Part shown: piece by piece, positions 14,272-21,982 of the stretch | Layout of the letters: each line of letters starts with the position of its first letter | How positions within the stretch are numbered: the first letter of the stretch is position 1 | Assembly: GCA_031551045.1 (NCBI GenBank) | Contig: JAVBOD010000010.1 | Location: 1-24,679, forward strand | DNA: 24,679 bases | Direction: 5' to 3' | Source of the DNA: JAVBOD01 sp031551045 | Lineage (GTDB): Bacteria; Bacteroidota; Bacteroidia; Bacteroidales; UBA932 | The notes under the pieces: generated by a model | Databases searched by the model: none | What the model was told of the DNA's origin: nothing | Seen by the model: the letters and a program-made list of their open reading frames with translations, nothing else | Program-made: the position numbers and the translations under genes

Positions 14272-16167
14272 ATGAGCACAGAACTCCAAAACACTGTTCC
14301 AGAGGAACAATTCGTTGATAAAAGCAACGAAAATGCTATGAATGATGCTGCGGAAGAATCCGTCCACGAAGAAACCATGTCCGAAGAGCAAGCAGACGTG
14401 TTGGCCGCCGAAGAAGAAGCGGCACACGAGCAAGCGACACTCCAATATGCCGGCATGAGTAAAGAAGAATTATTGGCCACCCTCGAACGCTTAGTATCGT
14501 CGGAGGAGATTGGTATTGAAGTGTTGCGCAAAGAAGTGGAGGCGATTAAATCCGCTTTCTACAAACTGCTGAAACAAGAGCAGGCAAGCCAAGAAGAGGC
14601 GGCCGGCGAAGAAGGCGAAACACCGGCTGAACAGCCCGAAAATGAATTTGAAACTATTTTCAAAAAAATATACGCCACCTACAAACATAAACGCGGCCAA
14701 CATTTGCTGAGTTTAGAAAAACAAAAAGAGCAAAATTTAGCCGACAAGCTCGAAATCATTGAAGAATTAAAGGCTTTATTAGAAAAACAGGAAGACCTGA
14801 ATCAAACATTTCCGGCTTTCCGTACGTTGCAACAACGCTGGAAAGACATCGGCGCCGTGCCGCAAGCACAGGCAAAAGATTTGTGGGAAACCTATCACCA
14901 CTACGTGGAAATGTTTTACGATTACGTAAAAATAAATAATGAACTGCGCGACCTCGACCTGAAAAAAAACCTCGAAGCCAAAATAGAGCTTTGCGAAAAA
15001 ACCGAGGCGCTATTGCTGGAACCCAGTGTGGTCAATGCATTCATCAAGTTGCAGAAATATCACGAAGCATGGCGTGAGATAGGCCCTGTAGCGCGCGAGT
15101 TACGCGAACAAATATGGGAACGCTTCAAAAATGCAACGGCTGCCACCAACAAAAAACACCAGGAATATTTCGAGCTACAAAAAGACGAACAGAAGAAAAA
15201 TCTGGAAGCCAAACAGGCGCTTTGCGAGAAAGCCGAAGAAATTGCCGGTATCGAAATAAAAAGCAACAAAGAATGGAACGATGCCTCGAAAGCATTGGAA
15301 GAGTTGCAGAAAGTGTGGAAAACTATCGGGTTTGCCACTAAGAAGGAAAACACCCGTATTTACGAGCGTTTCCGTGCGGCTTGTGATAAATTCTACAACG
15401 CCAAACGCGAATACTACGCGGTGTTCAAAAATGAAATGCAACAAAATTTGAGTTTGAAAGAAGCCTTGTGCGAACAGGCCGAAGCGCTCAAAGACAGCAC
15501 GGAATGGAAAAAAACAACCGATAAATTGATTGCGCTGCAAAAGCAATGGAAAGAAATAGGCCCTGTGCCGCGCAAGCAATCCGATGCACTGTGGAAACGT
15601 TTCCGCGAAGCATGCGATGCCTTCTTCAATAATAAAGGCAGCCATTTCTCCGGAGTGGACCAACAATATGGAGATAACTTACAGAAGAAAGAAGCGGTGA
15701 TTGCCGATATTAGCAACTTTGTTCCGTCTTCCAATCCCGAAGAAAATTTGGTGGCTTTACAAGCATTTCAACGCCGCTGGGCTGAAATAGGCTTCGTTCC
15801 AATCAAAGAAAAAGAACGCATACAAAACGCTTATCGTGCAGCTATCGACAAGCAATTCCAAGCCCTGCGCATCAGCGATGCCGATAAAAAATTAATTCGT
15901 TTCCGAAACAGAATCGAAGAAATACAAGGCGGAAACAGCAATAATAAAGGCGACCGGGTATTACGCTCGGAACGGGAAAAATTATTGCAAAAAATACGCA
16001 CTATAGAGTCGGATATCGCTTTGTGGGAAAACAATATCGGCTTCTTTGCCAAGTCGAAAAATGCCGATGCTTTGATTGCCGACGTGAAACACAAAATTGA
16101 AAAAGCCAAAGAAGAAATGGCCGTATTAGAAGAAAAAATTAAATTGATAGATAAACAATATGAATAA
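14272..16167 (+). CDS. DUF349 repeat protein
   Basis: This 631-residue protein is predicted cytoplasmic (no signal peptide or membrane segment). Residues 1-60 are strongly acidic and probably disordered. Residues 60-100 are helical, and an E/A-rich linker covers 101-125. Five DUF349-type helical repeats follow at about 153-227, 228-302, 309-385, 388-457 and 468-530. Each is marked by a W-x-x-IG motif (RWKDIG, AWREIG, VWKTIG, QWKEIG, RWAEIG) and a basic aromatic helix (WERF, YERF, WKRF). The C-terminus (540-631) is a predicted coiled coil. The molecular function of DUF349 proteins is not settled. Its stop overlaps the start of yidC by 8 bp, so the two are translationally coupled, hinting at a link with membrane-protein synthesis. 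Confidence 0.93.
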   Translation: MSTELQNTVPEEQFVDKSNENAMNDAAEESVHEETMSEEQADVLAAEEEAAHEQATLQYAGMSKEELLATLERLVSSEEIGIEVLRKEVEAIKSAFYKLLKQEQASQEEAAGEEGETPAEQPENEFETIFKKIYATYKHKRGQHLLSLEKQKEQNLADKLEIIEELKALLEKQEDLNQTFPAFRTLQQRWKDIGAVPQAQAKDLWETYHHYVEMFYDYVKINNELRDLDLKKNLEAKIELCEKTEALLLEPSVVNAFIKLQKYHEAWREIGPVARELREQIWERFKNATAATNKKHQEYFELQKDEQKKNLEAKQALCEKAEEIAGIEIKSNKEWNDASKALEELQKVWKTIGFATKKENTRIYERFRAACDKFYNAKREYYAVFKNEMQQNLSLKEALCEQAEALKDSTEWKKTTDKLIALQKQWKEIGPVPRKQSDALWKRFREACDAFFNNKGSHFSGVDQQYGDNLQKKEAVIADISNFVPSSNPEENLVALQAFQRRWAEIGFVPIKEKERIQNAYRAAIDKQFQALRISDADKKLIRFRNRIEEIQGGNSNNKGDRVLRSEREKLLQKIRTIESDIALWENNIGFFAKSKNADALIADVKHKIEKAKEEMAVLEEKIKLIDKQYE

Positions 16168-18046
16168 AAATACACTCCTTGGCTTTTTGTTGATTGGCGC
16201 TATTATGATTGGTTTCGGGTGGTACAACTCGAAACAGGTAAAACAGCAACAGCAACAACAAGCTCAGCAAGATTCTATTACACGTGCGAATGCGCCGAAA
16301 CACATCACGCCGGAAGTTGACCCGGTTGCTGTACAAAAAATCGACAGCCTGCAAAAAGAAATCGAAATTCAGAATCTGGGAACGCAATTAGCATCGGCAT
16401 TGACCGGCGAAGAGCAATTCTACACGCTCGAAAATAATTTATTAGCTATTACATTTAGTAACAAAGGAGGGCGGGTTTATTCGGTATTGGTAAAGAATTA
16501 TCAAACGTATGGAAAAGAGCCGGTGGTACTGTTTACCGGCGATCAGAATAAATTTGCGCTCGAATTTTTCACCAACCAGCAGGTATCTACCGGAAACTTT
16601 TATTTCCAACCGGTGGCACTTCCGCAAACCATGGTAATTACCGAGAACGACACGGCAGCACGCCGTCTCACTATGCGCCTGCAAGTAGACAGCACCGCAT
16701 GGATCGACTATACCTACACCATGCATTACGACAGCTATATGGTCGATTTGGCGGTGAACATGGTCGGTATGAACAAACACATTCCGCAAAATGCGAACAG
16801 CATCGACTTAGTATGGAGCGCCGATTTGAAAGCGCTGGAAAAAGGTTTCGAAAACGAAAGCAATTATTCGACCATTGCCTACAAATATCCCAACACCACC
16901 GACATTGAAGAACTGAGTTCGCGCAAGAGCGATGCCACGGAAAAAATCAATGCCCGTGTTTCCTGGATTAGCTTTAAACAACAGTTTTTCTCATCGGTGC
17001 TCATTGCCGACAACTTGTTTCAACAAGCCGATGTGGCCTATAAAAATTATAAACCCGACGATCCCGATAAACGCCTGATGCATTGTTCGGCGAACATGCA
17101 ATTAGCATACGGCAATAAAGCCGAAGAACAAATACCTTTTCAATTCTATTTTGGCCCGAACCATTTCCGTACCTTGAAGTCATACGGGCACAGCATGGAA
17201 AAAATGGTACCGCTGGGCAGTATGTGGATCGACACATGGATTAACCGGTTGATTATTATCCCGACGTTCAATTTCCTGGGCAAGTTTATTAACAGCTACG
17301 GCTTAATTATTTTATTGCTGACGATTTTCATCAAGATAATTTTGCTGCCGCTTACCCACAAGTCGCACGTTTCGACGGCGAAAATGAAAGTGCTGAAGCC
17401 GGAAATCGACAAGATTAACGCCAAATATCCGAAACAGGAAGACGCGCTGAAAAAACAGCAGGAAACCATGGCGCTCTACAAACGAACGGGTGTCAGCGTG
17501 ATGGGCGGCTGCCTGCCGATGCTGTTGCAAATGCCGATTCTGTTTGCCATGTTCCGGTTCTTTCCGGCCTCGTTTGAGCTGCGGCAGGAAAGCTTCCTGT
17601 GGGCCGACGACTTGAGCAGCTATGACTCGATTTTGAATTTACCGTTCACTATTCCGTTCTATGGCAATCACGTGAGCGGTTTCGGTTTGCTCATGGCCAT
17701 TTCCATGTTCTTCTATTCGAGAGTGACCATGAACCAACAACCTTCGAGCGCACAAATGCCGGGTATGAAATTCATGCAACTCTATTTCATGCCGATATTC
17801 ATGTTGTTCCTATTTAATAATTTTTCCAGCGGATTGAATTACTATTACATGTTGTCGAACTTCATTACCATCGGGCAAACATGGATTATTCGCAAATGGT
17901 TTGTGGACGAAGATGAGTTGTTGCGTAAAATGAAAGAACGCGCTGCGCAGCCGCAAAAGAAATCGAAGTTCCAACAACGGCTGGAAGACATGCAAAAACG
18001 CCAGCAGCAGCAAGCAAAACAACAGCAGCAACAAAGAAAAAAATAA
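16160..18046 (+). CDS. yidC: Membrane protein insertase YidC (Bacteroidetes type)
   Basis: This 628-residue Oxa1/YidC/Alb3 family insertase places proteins into the inner membrane, alone or with SecYEG. Membrane segment 1 is at about residues 5-22 (TLLGFLLIGAIMIGFGWYNS). A glutamine-rich spacer follows, then the large periplasmic P1 beta domain (about 75-350). The conserved five-helix core spans about 355-600, with LIILLLTIFIKIILLPLTHK, the charged cytoplasmic loop containing KMKVLKPEIDKINAKYPKQE, and GGCLPMLLQMPILFAMFRFF. The tail is basic and very glutamine-rich (MQKRQQQQAKQQQQQRKK), which suits ribosome contact. The ATG (16160) lies inside the stop region of the DUF349 gene (ATGAATAA). Palindromic copy C begins 6 nt after the stop. 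Confidence 0.97.
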   Translation: MNKNTLLGFLLIGAIMIGFGWYNSKQVKQQQQQQAQQDSITRANAPKHITPEVDPVAVQKIDSLQKEIEIQNLGTQLASALTGEEQFYTLENNLLAITFSNKGGRVYSVLVKNYQTYGKEPVVLFTGDQNKFALEFFTNQQVSTGNFYFQPVALPQTMVITENDTAARRLTMRLQVDSTAWIDYTYTMHYDSYMVDLAVNMVGMNKHIPQNANSIDLVWSADLKALEKGFENESNYSTIAYKYPNTTDIEELSSRKSDATEKINARVSWISFKQQFFSSVLIADNLFQQADVAYKNYKPDDPDKRLMHCSANMQLAYGNKAEEQIPFQFYFGPNHFRTLKSYGHSMEKMVPLGSMWIDTWINRLIIIPTFNFLGKFINSYGLIILLLTIFIKIILLPLTHKSHVSTAKMKVLKPEIDKINAKYPKQEDALKKQQETMALYKRTGVSVMGGCLPMLLQMPILFAMFRFFPASFELRQESFLWADDLSSYDSILNLPFTIPFYGNHVSGFGLLMAISMFFYSRVTMNQQPSSAQMPGMKFMQLYFMPIFMLFLFNNFSSGLNYYYMLSNFITIGQTWIIRKWFVDEDELLRKMKERAAQPQKKSKFQQRLEDMQKRQQQQAKQQQQQRKK

Positions 18047-18051
18047 GGCAT

Positions 18052-18117
18052 TTGTCATGCTGAGCGAAGCGAAGAATCTGTACGAATATAGATTCTTCGC
18101 TTCGCTCAGCATGACAA
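18052..18117. repeat. Palindromic element, copy C
   Basis: Left arm 18052-18079 and right arm 18090-18117 form a perfect 28-bp inverted repeat with a 10-nt loop. Compared with copy A, the left arm has CATGC for CATTC and the right arm has GCATG for GAATG, so both sides of one base pair changed together. It starts 6 nt after the yidC stop and would fold into a very strong hairpin at the end of its mRNA. Confidence 0.93.
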
Positions 18118-18145
18118 GCTAATATCAAAAGAAATTAAGATAATC

Positions 18146-18232
18146 CTCCCCCGGCCTTAGGCCCCCCAAAGGGGACAGCGCGGGGAGCATCTCCCGCTGG
18201 CGGGAGTGCCCGCAGGGCGAAGGTGGAGAATT
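18146..18232. repeat. GC-rich intergenic element with hairpins
   Basis: This stretch is much richer in G and C than its surroundings. It includes CCCCCGGCC, GGCCCCCCAAAGGGG, and CTCCCGC-TG-GCGGGAG (18191-18206), followed by TGCCCGCAGGGCGAAGG. No ORF with protein features crosses it. The style resembles interspersed repeats of Bacteroidetes that contain CCCCAAAGGGG-like cores, but only one copy is in the window. Confidence 0.45.
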
Positions 18233-18283
18233 GATGTAAAAATAGTTGTTACTTTGCTATAACAATACACCTGAATTCATAGA

Positions 18284-18946
18284 ATGTCCATCACCTCGCA
18301 ACTACAAAAAATAAAGGCATCATTACCCGCACAGGTAACGTTGGTCGCCGTATCGAAAATGCATCCGGCACCGGTTATCCGCGAGGCGTATGCAGCCGGA
18401 CAACGTGTCTTCGGCGAAAGCCGCCCGCAGGAATTGGCACAAAAAGCAGCCGAACTTCCGGCAGATATCCAATGGCATTTTATCGGGCATTTGCAAACCA
18501 ATAAAGTAAAGCAAGTAGTGAGTATTGCTCAACTTATCCATTCGGTAGATAGTGAACGATTATTATTAGAAATTGCGAAAGAAGCTGCGAAAAAGCAATG
18601 CACAGCACGTTGTTTGCTGCAAATTCATATTGCACAGGAAGAAACTAAATTCGGTTTTTCGCCCGACGAATTGCGGCAATTATTAGCATCGCCGGTTTTA
18701 AAAGAAAATCCGCAGGTGACGATTGCCGGGCTTATGGGCATGGCCACGTTTACCGATAATCAAGAACAAATTCATCAGGAATTTCATACGCTGAAACAAC
18801 TTTTCGACGAAGTAAAAGCAAGGTTTTTCCCAAGCTTGCCCACTTTTTGCGAGTTATCCATGGGCATGTCGGGCGATTATCAAATTGCGATAGCAGAAGG
18901 AAGCACCATGGTTCGGATTGGGACGGATATTTTCGGGGTGCGGTAA
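18284..18946 (+). CDS. YggS/PROSC-family pyridoxal-phosphate-binding protein
   Basis: This 220-residue protein belongs to the YggS/PLPBP family, single-domain alanine-racemase-fold proteins that bind PLP and keep vitamin B6 and amino-acid pools balanced; no catalytic reaction is established. The PLP lysine is K25 in VAVSKMHP. Other family marks are FGESRPQE (equivalent of the usual FGEN-x-QE), WHFIGHLQTNK (65-75), ETKFGF, LMGMATF, ELSMGMSGDY and the phosphate-binding end GSTMVRIGTDIFG. Length is normal. The gene stands alone on the plus strand between two palindromic repeats, C upstream and D 8 nt after its stop. No strong promoter was found; TTACTTTG near 18249-18256 is the nearest -7-like box. 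Confidence 0.95.
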   Translation: MSITSQLQKIKASLPAQVTLVAVSKMHPAPVIREAYAAGQRVFGESRPQELAQKAAELPADIQWHFIGHLQTNKVKQVVSIAQLIHSVDSERLLLEIAKEAAKKQCTARCLLQIHIAQEETKFGFSPDELRQLLASPVLKENPQVTIAGLMGMATFTDNQEQIHQEFHTLKQLFDEVKARFFPSLPTFCELSMGMSGDYQIAIAEGSTMVRIGTDIFGVR

Positions 18947-18953
18947 ACATTTT

Positions 18954-19058
18954 TTGTCATTCTGAGCGAAGCATCTGTTGTCATTGTGAAGAAGAAAGCG
19001 AAGCGCGAAGCAATCTCTTGTTATTTTTATAGATTCTTCGCTTCGCTCAGAATGACAA
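18954..19058. repeat. Palindromic element, copy D, damaged and composite
   Basis: The right arm (19031-19058) is identical to copy A. The left arm (18954-18976) has TTGTCATTCTGAGCGAAGC then ATCTG, lacking five bases (GAAGA). Between them lies a second element-like segment at 18978-19017, starting TTGTCATTGTGAAG and ending GCGAAGCAATCTC, a related but different core. It begins 8 nt after the yggS stop, between the convergent yggS and DUF454 genes. The rest of the space to 19128 shows nothing recognisable. Confidence 0.8.
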
Positions 19059-19128
19059 AAATCATCAAATTTTGCAAAGCGTGAAATCTATATTAGCTTA
19101 ACAGTGTCCGCTCTTTAAATATTACAAG

Positions 19129-19533
19129 TCAATCTTTTTGCCGCAAAGTCTTTAAAGAAGTGATATGAATCGTAACCGCCGCGGCAATGCAAATCAGCAG
19201 AAGGCGCACCCACCAAACGCCTACAAAAAAAATAACGCTCGACAAGACACTCACCCACAAAAAAGAAATAGAAAAAAGTTTTACCGGAAGCCGCACGCCT
19301 CGCTGTTCGCGGTAATCGCGCAAAGGAGGCCCCAGGTACTTATTCTCCATAATACGTCGGAACATTTGCGGCGAACCTTTCGAGAAGCAATAAATAGCCA
19401 ATAATAAAAACGGGACAGTAGGAAACAAGGGCAACGGAATACCTATAAATCCTAATCCCATGGCCGAGAAACCACCGGCTTTCCATAACAAGAGTATTGT
19501 TGTGGGAGGAGTGCGTTTTTCTTTTACAGACAT
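19129..19533 (-). CDS. DUF454 (YbaN-type) small membrane protein
   Basis: This 134-residue inner-membrane protein has the DUF454 pattern: a first hydrophobic region at about 12-47 with GLGFIGIPLPLFPTVPFLLL (the conserved G-x-x-LP-x-x-PT-x-P-F motif), then AIYCFSKGSPQMFRRIMENK, a short hydrophilic loop with LGPPLRDYREQRGVRLPVK, and two more membrane segments at about 84-122. Function of this family is unknown. It starts inside the end of dapF (overlap 10 bp), so it is the second gene of a dapF operon and probably translationally coupled. Its 3' end converges with yggS. Confidence 0.9.
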   Translation of the reverse strand: MSVKEKRTPPTTILLLWKAGGFSAMGLGFIGIPLPLFPTVPFLLLAIYCFSKGSPQMFRRIMENKYLGPPLRDYREQRGVRLPVKLFSISFLWVSVLSSVIFFVGVWWVRLLLICIAAAVTIHITSLKTLRQKD

Positions 19534-20321
19534 ATCTCTCCTTTGAAAACCTGTACCGCAGGCCCCGTTAAGAACACGTTTGTGAAATTATTCCCATGGC
19601 GCGAAAACACAACATTCAGCATTCCTCCAGGCGTGGTAATATCCCAACTAAAAACGCCATAGCTTCTCGAATCTTCTGCCATGGTCGTCGCTATAGCCGA
19701 AGCCGTCGCTCCCGTTCCACAGGCCAACGTCTCGTTTTCCACACCGCGCTCATAAGTGCGCACATATAATTTGTTGCCGTCCCGTTGCACAAAATTCACA
19801 TTCGCACCGCCCGGCTGATACAATTCGCTATAACGAACAGCACGGCCTTCGGCGAATACATCCATCGTCTGCACGTCGGCTACAAAGCGCACGACATGCG
19901 GCGAACCGGTATTCAGAAAATAATCGGAGCCGTATTGTTCTATATCGTTCACATCGTTCATTTGTAAACGCACCATGTTTTCACGGTCGCTGCTTTGTAC
20001 TAACTGCGACACATGCAAGCCGTCTATTGCAAGAAATTTGTATTCGTTACGCGCAATACCCAAATGTGCGGCAAACGCGGTGATGCAACGCCCGCCATTT
20101 CCGCACATGGTGCTTTCGCGGCCGTCGGAATTGTAATAGCGCATCGAAAAGTCGGCATGCGGAGCGGCTCCCAGCAACATCAAGCCATCGGCGCCAATGC
20201 CAAAATGACGGTCGCACAAACGGGCGACACTCTCATCGGATAGTTGTATTTCGTTGTTGCGATTATCTATCAAAATGAAGTCATTCCCAGCTCCTTGATA
20301 TTTATAAAAAGTCAATTTCAT
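19524..20321 (-). CDS. dapF: Diaminopimelate epimerase
   Basis: This 265-residue cofactor-free enzyme interconverts LL- and meso-diaminopimelate, the last step before lysine and the source of the peptidoglycan cross-linking residue. The two active-site cysteines are C73 in STMCGNGGRC and C201 in LACGTGATA, each at the start of a half-domain helix, with the family motif KYQGAGNDF at 7-15. FNTGSPH-like NTGSPHVV is also present at 137-144. I start at the ATG at 20319-20321; a TTG five codons upstream gives an extra MNFLT and is less likely. It is divergent from htrA and overlaps the DUF454 gene by 10 bp. Confidence 0.97.
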   Translation of the reverse strand: MKLTFYKYQGAGNDFILIDNRNNEIQLSDESVARLCDRHFGIGADGLMLLGAAPHADFSMRYYNSDGRESTMCGNGGRCITAFAAHLGIARNEYKFLAIDGLHVSQLVQSSDRENMVRLQMNDVNDIEQYGSDYFLNTGSPHVVRFVADVQTMDVFAEGRAVRYSELYQPGGANVNFVQRDGNKLYVRTYERGVENETLACGTGATASAIATTMAEDSRSYGVFSWDITTPGGMLNVVFSRHGNNFTNVFLTGPAVQVFKGEICL

Positions 20322-20337
20322 CGTTAAAAAATTCAAA

Positions 20338-20366
20338 CAAAGGTAGTTATTTTACATTAAACCAAA
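20338..20366 (-). promoter_or_regulatory. Candidate promoter of dapF
   Basis: On the minus strand TTTG (20363-20366), 17 nt, then TACCTTTG (20338-20345) match both boxes exactly. Transcription would start only about 10 nt before the dapF ATG, a very short leader. The -33 box overlaps the right arm of the inverted repeat at 20350-20373. Confidence 0.5.
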
Positions 20367-20420
20367 TGTAAAAACATCATTCTAATGAAAGAGGAATAAA
20401 ATTTGTGACTTTACATTAAA
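20350..20420. repeat. TTTACATT inverted and direct repeats between dapF and htrA
   Basis: TTTTACATT (20350-20358) and AATGTAAAA (20365-20373) form a perfect 9-bp inverted repeat with a 6-nt loop. A further direct copy, TTTACATTAAA, at 20410-20420 repeats the 20351-20361 sequence 59 bp later, just ahead of the htrA start. The set overlaps the dapF promoter candidate and could be an operator. The sequence is AT-rich, so chance is not excluded. Confidence 0.45.
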
Positions 20421-20449
20421 AAATCAAACTCATAAAAAAGAAATTTATT

Positions 20450-21910
20450 ATGAAACGTTCAAGCATTTTTTACATCGTTTTAATTGCCCTGGTTGGCGGC
20501 GTAGTTGGCGCTGCTGCAGTGGCTGTTTTTTCAGGGAAGAAAGAAATTAAATACATTGTACAGGCGCCCACCGGCTCCCAATACAAAAGTGTGAGCTACG
20601 GAGGGCAAGATGGCGGCGGTTCGAGTTTTACACCGGCGGCCGAGATGGGAGTGAAAGCCGTGGTGCACGTAAAAACTATTACTAAACGCTCTCAAGAAGA
20701 TTCGCAAAATTCCTTTCTGGAGTATTTTTTCGGTTACCGGCAATACCGCGATCCGGGCCCGCAATTAGGTTCCGGATCGGGCGTTATCATTTCGCCGGAC
20801 GGATATATTGTTACGGCAAACCATGTGATTGACGGAGCCACGGAAGTGCAGGTAGTGATGGAAGACAATCGTGAATTTACCTCGAAAGTAATAGGCACCG
20901 ATGAAGCAACCGATATTGCCGTATTGAAAATTGACGCCAATGAGTTGCCATTCCTTCGTTTCGGGCCTTCGGATTCGTTGCGTTTAGGCGAATGGGTATT
21001 GGCTATCGGTAACCCGTTCAACCTGACATCGACAGTAACCGCCGGAATTGTCAGCGCCAAAGGACGGAACAACATTACTCCGGTATATGACCGCAACAGC
21101 GCCAATAGCCGGATCGAGTCGTTTATCCAGACAGACGCCGCGGTTAACCGCGGTAACAGCGGCGGTGCATTGGTGAACCTCAACGGCGAGTTAGTGGGTA
21201 TCAACACCTCTATCTATACGCCTTCGGGAGCTTTTGCCGGTTACTCGTTTGCCGTTCCGTCTTCGATTGTCGAAAAAGTAGTAAAAGACTTAATGGAGTT
21301 CGGCAATGTGCGCCGCGCCGTATTAGGCATCACGATGCAAGCCATTACCAGCGACTTGGCAAAAGACTACGGCCTCAAAGAGATGAATGGCGTGTATATC
21401 GAAAATGTAGTACCGGGCGGCGCTGCCGATCAGGCAGGCATCAAGCGGGGCGACGTGCTCACCCACATCAACAACACGCCGGTGAAAACCATGTCGGCCG
21501 TGCAAGAGATGATTAATAAATATAGACCCGATGATAAAGTGGAAGTTACGGTAATTCGCGACGGCAAAACGAAACAATTTACGGCAACTTTACGTATAAG
21601 AGACGACAAAGCCATAGCGGCGCTCAATAATGATAATATCGAAAAGGCCTTGGGCGCCACATTTAAGGATGTAAGTCCGGAAGTTAAACGCAAATTAGGT
21701 GTCCGCCAAGGAGTGCAAATAACTAATCTTAAAGATGGCGCATTTAAAGCCGCCGGAGTAAAAGAAGGATTCATTATCACGAGTGTAAACCGGATGCCGG
21801 TAAGCAGCAAAGAGGAGTTGGTATCGGCGTTGCAAGATTGGGAAAACGGCGCCCTCCTCCAAGGCGTGTATCCCGACGGCAACAGAGTCCTTTATGGCAT
21901 TGGAAAATAA
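20450..21910 (+). CDS. DegP/HtrA-family periplasmic serine protease
   Basis: This 486-residue S1C-family protease degrades or rescues misfolded envelope proteins. An N-terminal signal or anchor helix is at about residues 5-28. The chymotrypsin-fold domain follows, with His125 in VTANHV, Asp155 in TDIAVLKI and Ser237 in GNSGGALVN. Two PDZ domains lie at about 285-385 (VLGITMQAITSDLAKDYGLK, GGAADQAGIKRGDVLTHINN) and about 400-484 (GVQITNLKDGAFKAAGVKEG). Length and layout fit the DegP/DegQ group of Bacteroidetes. The gene is divergent from dapF and is followed 72 bp later by rpoD on the same strand, which has its own promoter. The sequence AATAAAATTTG near 20395-20405 resembles a -7 box but with one extra base. 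Confidence 0.96.
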   Translation: MKRSSIFYIVLIALVGGVVGAAAVAVFSGKKEIKYIVQAPTGSQYKSVSYGGQDGGGSSFTPAAEMGVKAVVHVKTITKRSQEDSQNSFLEYFFGYRQYRDPGPQLGSGSGVIISPDGYIVTANHVIDGATEVQVVMEDNREFTSKVIGTDEATDIAVLKIDANELPFLRFGPSDSLRLGEWVLAIGNPFNLTSTVTAGIVSAKGRNNITPVYDRNSANSRIESFIQTDAAVNRGNSGGALVNLNGELVGINTSIYTPSGAFAGYSFAVPSSIVEKVVKDLMEFGNVRRAVLGITMQAITSDLAKDYGLKEMNGVYIENVVPGGAADQAGIKRGDVLTHINNTPVKTMSAVQEMINKYRPDDKVEVTVIRDGKTKQFTATLRIRDDKAIAALNNDNIEKALGATFKDVSPEVKRKLGVRQGVQITNLKDGAFKAAGVKEGFIITSVNRMPVSSKEELVSALQDWENGALLQGVYPDGNRVLYGIGK

Positions 21911-21916
21911 CATAAA

Positions 21917-21948
21917 ATTGCAAAAGTTAAAAAAATCGATTATCTTTG
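21917..21948 (+). promoter_or_regulatory. Housekeeping promoter of rpoD
   Basis: ATTG (21917-21920), exactly 20 nt, then TATCTTTG (21941-21948) matches the Bacteroidetes TTTG / TAnnTTTG promoter closely, with a perfect -7 box. It lies 34 nt before the rpoD ATG. The short 72-bp space after htrA makes this the clearest promoter in the window. Confidence 0.75.
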
Positions 21949-21982
21949 CGGCCTTTTTTTAGACGGAAGTATTTAATTATAT

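Noticed and set aside
15175..15666. Long minus-strand frames opposite the DUF349 gene (Phe-rich)
   Set aside because: Phe-rich translations are the complement of Lys/Glu-rich coding sequence; the DUF349 repeats on the plus strand explain the region.
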